Below are positions 1 to 8,785 of a DNA stretch of 64,000 bases, in pieces; within the stretch, counting starts at the first letter, position 1; each line of letters opens with the position of its first letter. This stretch comes from Flavobacterium supellecticarium (lineage in GTDB: Bacteria > Bacteroidota > Bacteroidia > Flavobacteriales > Flavobacteriaceae). A program made the position numbers and the translations under genes. The DNA is taken from contig NZ_SSNZ01000012.1 of the NCBI RefSeq assembly GCF_004801375.1, positions 26,936 to 90,935 of the forward strand. The letters are read 5' to 3'. The notes below the pieces were generated by a model. The model worked only from the letters and a program-made list of their open reading frames with translations. It made no database searches and had not been told where the DNA came from.

Positions 1-1
1 A

Positions 2-1366
2 ATTGCTGTCGTAACCAATACGGAAGAAGACAGTTTTGAGCAACACATTCGTGATACACTCCAGGCCGGAGGTGGTAGTTGTAATACGGAAATTGTTCGT
101 ATGGTTGTGGAACAGGCTCCGGAGCGATTACAGGAATTACTAAATCTCCAGGTCGATTTCGACACCACTGTTTCGGGAGCGTGGGATTTAGGACTGGAAG
201 GAGGGCATTCCCATCACCGGATTCTGCATTATAAAGATCAGTCCGGACTGGAAATGGAGCGAAAACTATTACGTCAACTAAGCCGGTATCCCAATATTGT
301 ACTGTTCGAAGACTATTTTAGTATTGATCTGACAACAGAAAACAATTGCTGTACCGGAATGTCCTATTATGATAAAACCCGTGGTACGATAAAACATATC
401 CGGTCCAGAATTACAGTGCTTTGTACCGGCGGATGCGGACAACTTTTCCAGAATACCACCAATCCGGAAATTGCCACTGGCGATGGTGTAGCGATGGCTT
501 TCCGAGCAGGAGCTGTTATAAAAGATATGCAGTATATTCAGTTTCATCCCACCGCTTTATATGAAACCGGCAAAAATCCCCTTTTCCTGCTATCGGAAGC
601 GGTAAGAGGTTTTGGTGCGTATATCATTAATCATAATTACGAACGTTTTCTTTTTAAATACGACACCCGCGGCGAACTGGCCACGCGTGATATTATTTCG
701 AAAGCAATCGGAACGGAACTACTCAAAACAAGCGAAAAGCACGTTTACCTCGATTGTCGCCATCTTAACGCCAAACGTTTTTACGAACATTTTCCATCTA
801 TTACCGATTATTGTCTGAAATCGGGATTTGATCCGGCCAAAGAACCGATTCCAATTGTTCCGGCGGCACATTACCAGTGTGGCGGTATACAAGTGGACAA
901 AAATGCGCGGACTTCGATACAAAATCTCTATGCAGTTGGAGAATGCGCCCAAACGGGATTACATGGAAAAAACAGACTCGCATCTAACTCCCTACTGGAA
1001 GCCTTGGTTTTTGCCCATCAGGGCATGCAATCGGCACTTAAAACAATCGACTCCATTCGATTTTCAACAGTAATCACTTTAAATCAACAACCTATTGCCT
1101 CCTATTCGACAACACCGTCAATTAAGCCTCTAAAAGCGTTATTACAAAAAACGATGACGGCGTTCTTTACTACAGAGGCATCGGATATAAATACCGTTCG
1201 GAATACACTAAAAAAACTAAAACAAAAAGCCGATTCACTATTTCAAAGTCATGATCGGAATTCTTTCCCCTCTTATATTGAATTCAGGAATATGCTAACG
1301 GTTAGTATGATCCTGCTGGAACACAGTTATAGCACTCCAGAAATCGAGTCATTCACTACATCTTAA
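2..1366 (+). CDS. nadB: L-aspartate oxidase, 5'-truncated by window edge
   Basis: FAD enzyme that oxidises L-aspartate to iminoaspartate, the first step of de novo NAD synthesis; with fumarate as acceptor it also works without oxygen. The reading frame is open from base 2, so the start and the N-terminal FAD dinucleotide-binding motif lie outside the window and the ATG at 101 is internal. Visible family motifs are QFHPTALYE near 540, the RGELATRDI stretch near 670, AHYQCGG near 870, and the C-terminal FAD/substrate loop GLHGKNRLASNSLLEAL near 957-1007. The last ~100 residues are the helical domain. ric follows after 11 bp, so the two are probably one transcript. The family is clear; fumarate reductase/SdhA is excluded by the HGKNRLASNSLLE-type motif. 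Confidence 0.93.
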   Translation: MAVVTNTEEDSFEQHIRDTLQAGGGSCNTEIVRMVVEQAPERLQELLNLQVDFDTTVSGAWDLGLEGGHSHHRILHYKDQSGLEMERKLLRQLSRYPNIVLFEDYFSIDLTTENNCCTGMSYYDKTRGTIKHIRSRITVLCTGGCGQLFQNTTNPEIATGDGVAMAFRAGAVIKDMQYIQFHPTALYETGKNPLFLLSEAVRGFGAYIINHNYERFLFKYDTRGELATRDIISKAIGTELLKTSEKHVYLDCRHLNAKRFYEHFPSITDYCLKSGFDPAKEPIPIVPAAHYQCGGIQVDKNARTSIQNLYAVGECAQTGLHGKNRLASNSLLEALVFAHQGMQSALKTIDSIRFSTVITLNQQPIASYSTTPSIKPLKALLQKTMTAFFTTEASDINTVRNTLKKLKQKADSLFQSHDRNSFPSYIEFRNMLTVSMILLEHSYSTPEIESFTTS

Positions 1367-1377
1367 TTTTTAAACGT

Positions 1378-2103
1378 ATGAAAATTAACAATCAGACCAC
1401 TATCGGAGCAATTGTCGCCTATGATTTCAGAACTGCGGCTTTATTCTCAAAATACAAAATTGATTTTTGCTGTAAAGGCGACCGTACACTGGAAGCTGTT
1501 TGCACTAAAAAGAACATCTCTCAAAAAGAGCTGATCGACGCGTTGGAAGCCCTTTTAAACAATTCGCAATCGTATATTTCCGATTACGGACAATGGTCTT
1601 TGGATTTACTGATCGATTATATCGAAACTACCCACCATCATTATGTGGAAGAAAAAACACCGGTTCTACTCCAATTTCTGGATAAGCTTTGTAAAGTACA
1701 CGGAGAAAAGCACCCGGAACTACTTAAAATCAATGCCCTTTTTAGCGAATCGGCCGGAGAATTAGCGATGCATATGAAAAAGGAAGAACTGGTACTTTTT
1801 CCTTTTATCCGACAAATGGTAAATGCTAAAAAAGAGGGTTCCGAACTAAAGCGCCCTCATTTTGGTTCGGTTTCGAACCCTGTGACCATGATGCGACACG
1901 AACACGATACCGAAGGGGAACGTTTCGATAAAATCGCCACACTTACGAATCAATATACACCACCAGCTGATGCGTGTAATACCTATAAAGTTACATATGC
2001 GATGCTTCAGGAATTCGAAAACGACCTGCATAAACACATACACCTGGAGAACAATATACTGTTCCCAAAAGCGATAACACTGGAAGCAGACTTTAACAAC
2101 TAG
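1378..2103 (+). CDS. ric: Iron-sulfur cluster repair di-iron protein (RIC/ScdA/YtfE family)
   Basis: Cytoplasmic di-iron protein that helps restore Fe-S clusters damaged by nitric oxide or oxidants. The 241 residues show the two-part RIC layout: an N-terminal ScdA_N/DUF542 domain (about 1-55) with the FCCKGDRTLEAVC signature, then a hemerythrin-like four-helix domain with metal-binding His/Glu in THHHYVEE, HMKKEELVLFPF, MMRHEHDTEGERF and LHKHIHLENNILFP. Length is normal for the family. It follows nadB by 11 bp and ends at a terminator. With nirK, which makes NO, only 3 kb away, a role in repairing NO damage is a sensible inference. Confidence 0.93.
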   Translation: MKINNQTTIGAIVAYDFRTAALFSKYKIDFCCKGDRTLEAVCTKKNISQKELIDALEALLNNSQSYISDYGQWSLDLLIDYIETTHHHYVEEKTPVLLQFLDKLCKVHGEKHPELLKINALFSESAGELAMHMKKEELVLFPFIRQMVNAKKEGSELKRPHFGSVSNPVTMMRHEHDTEGERFDKIATLTNQYTPPADACNTYKVTYAMLQEFENDLHKHIHLENNILFPKAITLEADFNN

Positions 2104-2109
2104 CATCCA

Positions 2110-2147
2110 AACACAGAAATTACTTCGCTTTAATTTCTGTGTTTTTT
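2110..2147 (+). terminator. Rho-independent terminator after nadB-ric
   Basis: An 11-bp inverted repeat (ACACAGAAATT and its complement) with a 10-base loop is followed by a T-run, directly after the ric stop codon. It separates nadB-ric from the membrane gene at 2179. Confidence 0.8.
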
Positions 2148-2178
2148 ATAATTTTAAAACCCGGTCTAATTCTATCTG

Positions 2179-3417
2179 ATGCCGAAAAGTTGGTTTATTA
2201 TAAGTCTTCTGAATTTTTTTGTTGCAGTGCTAATGGGCGTTTTACTGCGACTGGCAGCTATCGTGCCTGTAAACTGGAACTATCTTTTTCTACTACACGG
2301 TCATTCCCATACCGCTTTGCTCGGATGGATATACCAGATGTTATACCTATTACTGCTTCATAACTTTCTACCGGAAACAAAGCGAACCTCTCCCTATTAT
2401 TCCCGTTTATTCTGGATCACTCAGATAGCAGTATTCGGAATGATGATTAGTTTTCCGATACAGGGATATGCCTTATATTCTATTATTTTTTCCACGATAC
2501 ATATTTTTTGCAGTTATTTTTTCTGCTCTAAAATCTGGAAAGACCTGTCGGGAAACAAGTCTTATGATAAAATACTACTTAAAATCGCACTGTTATTCCT
2601 GTTACTGTCGACTTTTGGAGTGTGGAGTCTGGGAATAACCGGTGCTAAAAATGCTCCGCTTTATCAGGCCGCTATTCAGTTTTTTTTACATTTTCAATTT
2701 AATGGCTGGTTTATGTTTGCCGTGCTTGCCCTTTTTGTCAACCAATACCGAAACTTTTTCCATACTATCAATTCCCGTAAATTCCATTATTGGGTTGGCC
2801 TACTTATAGTCGGCACAGTTTTTACTTATGGCTTACCGTTAAGTTGGTACTTTCCACATGCGCTATGGCTTTGGATAAATGATATCGGTTTAGTCTGTCA
2901 ATTTTTTGCATTTGGAAGTGGTATGCTTTACTTTTTAAAACGCAGCATTCCATCTGACCGAAAAACACCGTTAACGATCCGTTTCATATTACTTTGCGGT
3001 TTTATTTCCCTATTGCTAAAGATCCTTATACAATTGACTACATTTTGGTCGGAAATAGCAGCTTCATCTCATTATATCCGGAATTTCACAATTGGTTTTA
3101 TACATCTGATCATGCTTGGAATAATCAATAGTTTTCTATTCTTTTTTGCGATACGTTTTCAATCGTTTTCATTTCTAAAAAACCGGATTTCCCGAATTGG
3201 ATTGTACCTGTTTCTTATCGGTTTTACAACAACCGAAATACTGCTGTTTGTACAAGGCTTTTATTTTTATATCGGAAAAGGAGCCATTCCGTATTATAAC
3301 ATATCTCTTTTTATGGTTTCACTTCTATTACCTATAGGATTATTTTTAGTACTTATCGGAACCTTATTTTTTAGAAAAAAGCATAAAACTAATTGGCTTT
3401 ACTCACTTCCCCGATAA
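2179..3417 (+). CDS. Polytopic membrane protein, NnrS / haem-copper-oxidase-like
   Basis: A 412-residue, very hydrophobic protein with about 12 predicted membrane helices and no soluble domain. Helix 2 carries LLHGHSHTALLGW, a cluster of histidines near the membrane face of the kind that binds haem or copper in NnrS and haem-copper oxidase subunit I relatives. Length and helix count match NnrS (about 390-400 residues, 12 helices), a haem/copper membrane protein tied to NO metabolism in denitrifiers. The position between ric and the nirK operon supports that reading. Its 3' end overlaps the convergent sco gene by 29 bp. The assignment to NnrS is inference; only the membrane nature and the His cluster are seen. 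Confidence 0.55.
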   Translation: MPKSWFIISLLNFFVAVLMGVLLRLAAIVPVNWNYLFLLHGHSHTALLGWIYQMLYLLLLHNFLPETKRTSPYYSRLFWITQIAVFGMMISFPIQGYALYSIIFSTIHIFCSYFFCSKIWKDLSGNKSYDKILLKIALLFLLLSTFGVWSLGITGAKNAPLYQAAIQFFLHFQFNGWFMFAVLALFVNQYRNFFHTINSRKFHYWVGLLIVGTVFTYGLPLSWYFPHALWLWINDIGLVCQFFAFGSGMLYFLKRSIPSDRKTPLTIRFILLCGFISLLLKILIQLTTFWSEIAASSHYIRNFTIGFIHLIMLGIINSFLFFFAIRFQSFSFLKNRISRIGLYLFLIGFTTTEILLFVQGFYFYIGKGAIPYYNISLFMVSLLLPIGLFLVLIGTLFFRKKHKTNWLYSLPR

Positions 3418-3991
3418 TTTTAGAAACGATTGTATCATAGGATGTAGTGAAACCCTCCTGTTGAAAGACCAACTCCCCTTTTTTATTAAATACACTGATA
3501 ATATTGGAATGTGAAAAATCGATCGGTGCTATTTTTTTATAATTTACGCCCAAAACAGCCGCAAATTCCCGGGTATTTTCTTCAGTTGACTGTAGAAATA
3601 GCCATTGTTTGCTCATCATCTTGTTTTTAATTGCAAATGCTTTTAAACGCTCCGGAGTATCCGTTTTCGGATCGATACTAATTAAAAGAAAACACACATC
3701 CGATTTATATTTTTCAGGTAGCAGTTGTTCAATCTGCCGCATATCAGCTACCAAACGCGGGCATGCGGTTTTACAGGAGGTGTAAATCATCACCATAACC
3801 AATACGTTACCTTTCAGCTCTTTTATTTCAATATGTTTATTATCTTGTGTCGTCCATTCAGACGGAAGGTTAAAAACCGAGAGTTCCGAAATAACTTCTG
3901 TTTCGATTTTCGTATTTGACTCTTCTTTTTTCGAATTACAACTTTGTAATCCTACCAAAATCACCAATACAACCATCATTAACTTTTTCAT
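3389..3991 (-). CDS. SCO1/SenC family copper chaperone lipoprotein
   Basis: Thioredoxin-fold protein that delivers copper to, or reduces, cuproenzymes such as cytochrome oxidase and possibly nitrite reductase. The signal ends in a lipobox (VGLQSC), giving an envelope-anchored lipoprotein. The SCO copper motif CKTAC (CxxxC) is preceded by MVMIYTS and followed by CPRLVADM; the distal His is the one in PIDFSHSN, about 90 residues later. ATG at 3991 is preferred because the longer frame begins with TTG two codons upstream. It is the third gene of nirK-nirV-sco, 28 bp after nirV, so its likely client is NirK. Confidence 0.87.
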   Translation of the reverse strand: MKKLMMVVLVILVGLQSCNSKKEESNTKIETEVISELSVFNLPSEWTTQDNKHIEIKELKGNVLVMVMIYTSCKTACPRLVADMRQIEQLLPEKYKSDVCFLLISIDPKTDTPERLKAFAIKNKMMSKQWLFLQSTEENTREFAAVLGVNYKKIAPIDFSHSNIISVFNKKGELVFQQEGFTTSYDTIVSKIIGEVSKAN

Positions 3992-4025
3992 TATCAATAC
4001 ATTTTAACAACTTATCTGGTTCGTT

Positions 4026-4802
4026 TTACTTTACATCACATGCGCATCGGAAACCAAGATTTCGTGACGAATAATTTGCTTTTAAACTGGATCGAAAAGC
4101 ATAGCGCATAAAAGCAGCATAATTCATTAAATCGGTTGCATTAACAGAAGCTCCCCCACAAAACAAACTGACATCAGTATTCCTATCTTTTCGGGATTCA
4201 CCCGAAAGGAAAATACTATTAAAATCAAAAGTCCATTCCCAAATCAGACCATGCATATCGTATAATCCCCAATAATTCTTACATGTTTGTCCTACGGATC
4301 TATTAAATGTGTTCCTTTTTTCGTACCATCCCAGAATATCGTTATTATAGGCCACTTTGGTTCTGGCGTCCCGATGCTTTTGATCGGCCATAGCGGCATA
4401 TTCCCATTCATCCAGTGCAGGTAACCGCTTTCCCTTATATTCACAATATTTTTTTGCAGCAAACCATGAAACATTCGTGACCGGTGCTTTACCATTATTC
4501 TCGCCATAATCCAAATCATTCTTCCAGTACTCCAAATAGCTTATATCGGCAAAAATCCTTTTAATCACCGAACGTCTGTAGGATGCTTTTTCCTTTAAAA
4601 AGGACAAATACTCTTCATTTGTAACCGGATAAATATCCATTTTAAACGCGTCTATCGTTACCGATTTTTTGTTTACATCACCGTAAAGTGGCACAAAACT
4701 TCCTTTTTTTATCAGAACCATTTTGGTATTCTGAGCATTCAGAGAAACGAACAGCAAAAAGAATAGTAGCAAAAAGAACGCTTTTTTATCTCCTTTATAC
4801 AT
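4026..4802 (-). CDS. nirV: NirV-like SUMF1/FGE-fold protein
   Basis: Exported protein (signal through about residue 23, FVSLNAQ) with one formylglycine-generating-enzyme-type domain. Landmarks are MVLIKKGSFVPLYG, MDIYPVTNEEYLSFL, PVTNVSWFAAKKYCEYKGKRLP, the W-E-W stretch LIWEWTFDF and the closing NLGFRCACD. True FGE uses a Cys pair just after the GGS motif; here the equivalent stretch (GGASVNATDLMNYAAF) has no Cys, so sulfatase activation is not expected. A catalytically impaired SUMF1-like protein directly downstream of nirK is what is called NirV in denitrifiers. It starts 2 bp after the nirK stop, so translation is probably coupled. Its molecular role is unknown. Confidence 0.82.
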   Translation of the reverse strand: MYKGDKKAFFLLLFFLLFVSLNAQNTKMVLIKKGSFVPLYGDVNKKSVTIDAFKMDIYPVTNEEYLSFLKEKASYRRSVIKRIFADISYLEYWKNDLDYGENNGKAPVTNVSWFAAKKYCEYKGKRLPALDEWEYAAMADQKHRDARTKVAYNNDILGWYEKRNTFNRSVGQTCKNYWGLYDMHGLIWEWTFDFNSIFLSGESRKDRNTDVSLFCGGASVNATDLMNYAAFMRYAFRSSLKANYSSRNLGFRCACDVK

Positions 4803-4804
4803 TT

Positions 4805-6262
4805 TTATTCTTTCTTCTTTGTCTTTTGTTCTTTCACCATCGCAGCGGTAACGTTTGTTTTATTATTGTTCCAGCTGTCGTAAACATAGGTGAGAACATC
4901 TGCAATTTCATCATCGGTCAGGTTGAGACTGGTCATTATATTGTTATATGTTTTTTCATTTACTGTGATTGTACCGCTTAATCCATTCAGCACCGTTTTG
5001 ATAGCTCTGTTCACATCCTTATTCAGATAGTCCGACTTTGCCAATGGCGGGAAGACATTCACTACGCCCTGTCCTTCCGATTGATGACAAGGCAAGCAGG
5101 TTCTGCTGTATATGTTTTTTCCTGCGGTAATCCGCGCATCAAGTGTTTGCACCCTGTTTTTTTTCGGTGTGTTTTTATCTGTAGGTAAATGTTGTATCGT
5201 TCCTCCTTCCGGAAGGTAGACCCCTTCCTGAGTCGTTCCCGAATAAATGGTCTTATCTTCAGGCCCATCTACCTTTAACATTCCCAGGGCTCCTTTATTA
5301 AAAGCTCTGAAAATAGAATGATCGACAAGAATAAATGTTCCCGGCACGTCTACTTTAAACTCCACAATAGCAGCTCCACCTGCCGGTATTAATGTTGTTT
5401 GAATATCCTTATTGATCACACTACCTCCTTCAATATGGACGCGATCAAAAATTTCACCAATTACATGGAATGAAGACACCAGATTGGGTCCTCCATTCCC
5501 CACAAACAACCGAACTGTTTCCCCGACATTCGCCCTGAGTACATTGTCTCCTGTTAACGCCCCTACTTTACCGTTAAAAACGACATAATCCGGATTTTCA
5601 CGAATCGCTTTTTTCATATCAAAAGTTTGTATGCCCGGTTCGCCATAATTTCCTTTTGTATAAAAATCACCCTGCATAACATAATATTCCCGGTCAACTG
5701 CTGGCAATCCTCCCTCCGGTTCTACCAATATCAACCCATACATCCCATTAGCTATATGCATTCCTACAGGAGCCGTTGCACAATGGTAGACATACAAACC
5801 CGTATTCAAACATTTAAAATCAAATACTTTTTCGTGTCCGGGTGCCACCAGCGAGGACGTTGCTCCACCACCACTACCCGTTACAGCATGTAAATCAATA
5901 TTGTGCGGTAATTTATTATTCGGATGGTTTTTTAAATGAAACTCCACTTCATCGCCAATTCGGGTTCTGATAAAACTACCGGGTACCGAACCTCCAAACG
6001 TCCAATAAACATAGGTAACGCCATCGACCATTTGCCCTTCCATTTCTTTTACCTCCATGTTGACAATTAACTTTGAAGCCTTTCTGTTTGCCACCGGTTT
6101 CGGAACCATTGGTGGTGGCGTTAGGTCGGCAATTATTTTTTCCGGTAGTGCAACACTGTTATGTTCTTTAGCCGGAGTAGTTTCTTTACAACCGATCATT
6201 ACTATCATAACGATCAAGATTACACCATAAATCCTTTTAACACTTTCTCTCTTTGTTTTCAT
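4805..6262 (-). CDS. nirK: Copper-containing nitrite reductase with C-terminal cytochrome c domain
   Basis: Reduces nitrite to nitric oxide in the envelope. N-terminal lipoprotein signal (lipobox MIGC, residues ~17-20). Two cupredoxin domains follow: PHNIDLHAV holds type-1/type-2 Cu histidines and the catalytic Asp, YHCATAPVGMHIANGM the type-1 Cys, His and Met, and FILVDHSIFRAF the second-domain type-2 His. After about residue 380 a linker leads to a class I cytochrome c domain with CLPCH and a probable distal Met in NNIMTSLN. The fused haem probably passes electrons straight to the type-1 copper. ATG at 6262 is chosen over one nine codons upstream because it places the signal at the N-terminus. 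First gene of nirK-nirV-sco, preceded by an FNR-type palindrome. Confidence 0.95.
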   Translation of the reverse strand: MKTKRESVKRIYGVILIVMIVMIGCKETTPAKEHNSVALPEKIIADLTPPPMVPKPVANRKASKLIVNMEVKEMEGQMVDGVTYVYWTFGGSVPGSFIRTRIGDEVEFHLKNHPNNKLPHNIDLHAVTGSGGGATSSLVAPGHEKVFDFKCLNTGLYVYHCATAPVGMHIANGMYGLILVEPEGGLPAVDREYYVMQGDFYTKGNYGEPGIQTFDMKKAIRENPDYVVFNGKVGALTGDNVLRANVGETVRLFVGNGGPNLVSSFHVIGEIFDRVHIEGGSVINKDIQTTLIPAGGAAIVEFKVDVPGTFILVDHSIFRAFNKGALGMLKVDGPEDKTIYSGTTQEGVYLPEGGTIQHLPTDKNTPKKNRVQTLDARITAGKNIYSRTCLPCHQSEGQGVVNVFPPLAKSDYLNKDVNRAIKTVLNGLSGTITVNEKTYNNIMTSLNLTDDEIADVLTYVYDSWNNNKTNVTAAMVKEQKTKKKE

Positions 6263-6331
6263 ATTGCGATACTTTTCTTTAAAATTCAACTTTATCTCTG
6301 TTAAAATTAAAGTTGGAAAATGCTATTTAGT

Positions 6332-6345
6332 ATGATTTTTATCAT
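6332..6345 (-). promoter_or_regulatory. FNR/NnrR-type binding site upstream of nirK
   Basis: ATGATTTTTATCAT is a perfect 5-4-5 palindrome containing TGATnnnnATCA, the core used by CRP/FNR-family regulators such as FNR, ANR and DNR. It lies 70-83 bp upstream of the chosen nirK start. If centred at -41.5, transcription would begin near 6297, about 35 bp before the ATG. It suggests oxygen- or NO-controlled nirK expression. No such regulator gene lies in the window. Confidence 0.6.
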
Positions 6346-6532
6346 TCTACACTTTCTTAACTATAAGCAATATTCTAATAACCCTGTTTTTTTTAGTATG
6401 AGGAGCGTTATACAGCAATCCAATTTGTCTTGTTTCTGTTCCAAATATTACCTACAAATGCTATAACTCAAGAGGTCAAAAAAATACCCGTAAAAGACAT
6501 TACGGGTAAATTTTTAGTATTTGCTATTCTGA

Positions 6533-7432
6533 TTAATTATTGTGAATCCGGTATTCGTTAGGCGATTGTCCTACATGTTGCTTAAATGACCGGCTAAAAT
6601 GTTGCGGATATTTGAATCCCAATTCATAAGCAATCTCACTCACCGATTTATGCCGGTCGAACATTCGCTCCTTAGCCGTATTAATCACTTTTGACTGTAT
6701 ATATTCCTGAGCAGATTTACCGGTTTCTTTTTTGATCAGATCTCCAAAATAATTGGCCGATAAAAACAACTGCTCGGCACAATATCCCACAGAAGGTAAT
6801 CCCAAGGTCTGTGGTTTGTCCGATTGGAAATAGTCGTTCAGTACGGTTTCAAAACGCTCCAATATTCCTTTATGAGCCGTATCCCGGGTAATAAACTGTC
6901 GGTCGTAAAAACGTACGCAATAATTCAGGAACAATTCGATTGTATTTACAATCAGTTTTTTACTGTGTTTATCGATAGGTTGTTCCAGTTCCTGATTGAT
7001 TTTTTGAAAACAATCGATGATAATTTTCCGTTCATTTTCAGACAAATGCAGCGCTTCGTGTACTTCATATGAAAAAAAGCTATACGTATCGATATGGCGT
7101 CCCAATGCCGTTCCGCGAATCAGATCCGGATGAAAAACCAGTGCATATCCCTGAGGCTGGTATAAATTACCGTTATTTTCGATTCCCATAACCTGCCCGG
7201 GAGCAAGGAAAACCAGAGTTCCCTCCTGATAATCATAATAATTACAACCATAACGTAGATTTCCGCACTTTACATCTTTTAGAAAAATGGTATAAAATCC
7301 AAAATTCAATCGGATAGTAATCTTTTTATCCGACTTCGAAAGGTCGATTACACTGACCAACGGGTGCCTGGTATCCGTATTGCAATAGGCATTGTATTCG
7401 CTTACGCTATCAAATCGTACGATATTTTCCAT
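6533..7432 (-). CDS. AraC family transcriptional regulator
   Basis: DNA-binding activator with an N-terminal cupin-like sensor half (about 1-180, with GTLVFLAPGQVMG typical of the AraC effector fold) and a C-terminal double helix-turn-helix (about 200-299). The second HTH shows VSEIAYELGFKYPQHFSRSFKQHVGQSPNEYR, split by the usual AraC turn. The start is set at ATG 7432 (MENIVRFDS); upstream in-frame starts lack similarity to the compact family N-terminus. It is divergent from the alcohol dehydrogenase at 7626 with about 190 bp between, so it probably controls that gene. The effector is unknown. Confidence 0.85.
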   Translation of the reverse strand: MENIVRFDSVSEYNAYCNTDTRHPLVSVIDLSKSDKKITIRLNFGFYTIFLKDVKCGNLRYGCNYYDYQEGTLVFLAPGQVMGIENNGNLYQPQGYALVFHPDLIRGTALGRHIDTYSFFSYEVHEALHLSENERKIIIDCFQKINQELEQPIDKHSKKLIVNTIELFLNYCVRFYDRQFITRDTAHKGILERFETVLNDYFQSDKPQTLGLPSVGYCAEQLFLSANYFGDLIKKETGKSAQEYIQSKVINTAKERMFDRHKSVSEIAYELGFKYPQHFSRSFKQHVGQSPNEYRIHNN

Positions 7433-7625
7433 GATCATTTTATTTCGGGAATCAAAGTTATTGCATAATTTTATTGTATGTACCATGCCATTATTATAAT
7501 AAGTGATATTGGTAGGTAATTCCGTAATCCATATACGCCCCGTTTTAAAAATAGATTGGAATTTTGCAACGTTCGTAAGTATATCACCAAGCTAAAAACA
7601 AATCATATAAAAACTAAAAATCACT

Positions 7626-8687
7626 ATGGAAAAATTTAATGTAAAGGCATACGGTACCCATGCTATCGAAGCCGATTTGGAATTACTAACGATTCCGCGA
7701 AGAGAGGCTACGCCTAATGATGTAGAAATTGACATTTTGTACTGTGGTGTTTGCCATTCCGATTTACACACGGCTCGTAACGATTGGGGAGGTACGGTTT
7801 ATCCGGCTGTTCCGGGACATGAGATCGTGGGAAAAGTTACAAAAGTAGGTAGTGCCGTAACCAAATTTAAAGTAGGCGATCTGGCGGCTGTAGGCTGTTT
7901 GGTGGATTCCTGCCGCGAATGTGAGCATTGTAAAAATGATCTGGAACAATACTGTATTCCGGGATTTACCGGAACATATAACAGTCCGGACAAACACCTG
8001 GGGTTACAGACCTATGGCGGCTATTCTGAAAAAGTTGTTGTTGCTGAACATTTTGTATTAAAAGTACCTGAAAATCTTGATCTTGCTGCCACTGCTCCAT
8101 TACTTTGTGCCGGAATTACCACCTGGTCACCATTACGCCACTGGAAAGTAGGCAAAGACAGTAAAGTAGCGGTAGTTGGTTTAGGCGGATTGGGCCATAT
8201 GGCGATCAAACTGGCCAAAGGATTAGGCGCTCATGTGACTTTATTCTCCCGATCACCTAAAAAAGAAAAAGATGCTTTTGCTTTGGGTGCAGATGAGGTG
8301 ATCATTTCAACAGATAACGCACAAATGGATACTGTAAAAGGCAAGTTCGATTTGATCATCGATACAGTTCCTTATGTTCATGATGTGAACCATTATATCC
8401 CGAGTCTAAGCGTTAGCGGTACTATTGTATTAGTTGGTTATCTTGGAAATCTGGAACCGATGCTCAACACTGTTCCGATGATTTTGGGTCGAAAATCAGT
8501 TGCCGGTTCGGTTATTGGTGGAATCGCCGAAACTCAGGAATTACTGGATTTCTGTGGAAAACACAATATCACTTCCGATATTGAGATCATCAAAATGCAG
8601 GACATTAACGAAGCGTATGAACGGATGCTAAAAAGCGACGTACGTTACCGTTTTGTAATTGATATGGCTTCGTTGAAAAACGAATAA
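7626..8687 (+). CDS. Zinc-dependent NAD(P) alcohol dehydrogenase (YahK/CAD type)
   Basis: Medium-chain dehydrogenase/reductase that interconverts aldehydes and alcohols in the cytoplasm. Catalytic zinc site: CGVCHSDLHTARNDWG (residues ~38-53) and the GHE motif VPGHEIVGKV. Structural zinc site: four Cys in CRECEHCKNDLEQYC. Rossmann motif GLGGLGHMAIKLAKGLGA near residue 183 binds the nicotinamide cofactor; the next beta-strand ends in Ser-Arg-Ser rather than Asp, which favours NADP(H). 353 residues matches the cinnamyl-alcohol-dehydrogenase-like YahK group. It diverges from an AraC regulator. The true substrate cannot be read from sequence. Confidence 0.9.
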   Translation: MEKFNVKAYGTHAIEADLELLTIPRREATPNDVEIDILYCGVCHSDLHTARNDWGGTVYPAVPGHEIVGKVTKVGSAVTKFKVGDLAAVGCLVDSCRECEHCKNDLEQYCIPGFTGTYNSPDKHLGLQTYGGYSEKVVVAEHFVLKVPENLDLAATAPLLCAGITTWSPLRHWKVGKDSKVAVVGLGGLGHMAIKLAKGLGAHVTLFSRSPKKEKDAFALGADEVIISTDNAQMDTVKGKFDLIIDTVPYVHDVNHYIPSLSVSGTIVLVGYLGNLEPMLNTVPMILGRKSVAGSVIGGIAETQELLDFCGKHNITSDIEIIKMQDINEAYERMLKSDVRYRFVIDMASLKNE

Positions 8688-8697
8688 GCTGAAAAAC

Positions 8698-8772
8698 AAA
8701 AAGGATGGGATTTTAGAGGGCATCCAAAATTTTAGACACTATTTGGGGTTCGTTCATTTTTCCATCCTTTTT
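8698..8772 (+). terminator. Terminator-like stem with an unusually long loop; possible interrupted terminator
   Basis: AAAAAGGATGG (8698-8708) pairs perfectly with CCATCCTTTTT (8762-8772), just after the adh stop, as in a terminator, but the loop is 53 bases instead of 4-10. Inside the loop, CCAAAATTTTAGACACTATTTGGGG (given in two parts: CCAAAATTTTAG, then ACACTATTTGGGG at 8724-8748) resembles terminal repeats of IS3-type elements. An ordinary terminator later interrupted by a mobile-element remnant would explain this. Confidence 0.4.
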
Positions 8773-8785
8773 TATTACAAAATTA

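Noticed and set aside
4026..4802. Active formylglycine-generating enzyme
   Set aside because: The catalytic Cys pair is missing and no sulfatase gene lies nearby; nirK linkage fits NirV.
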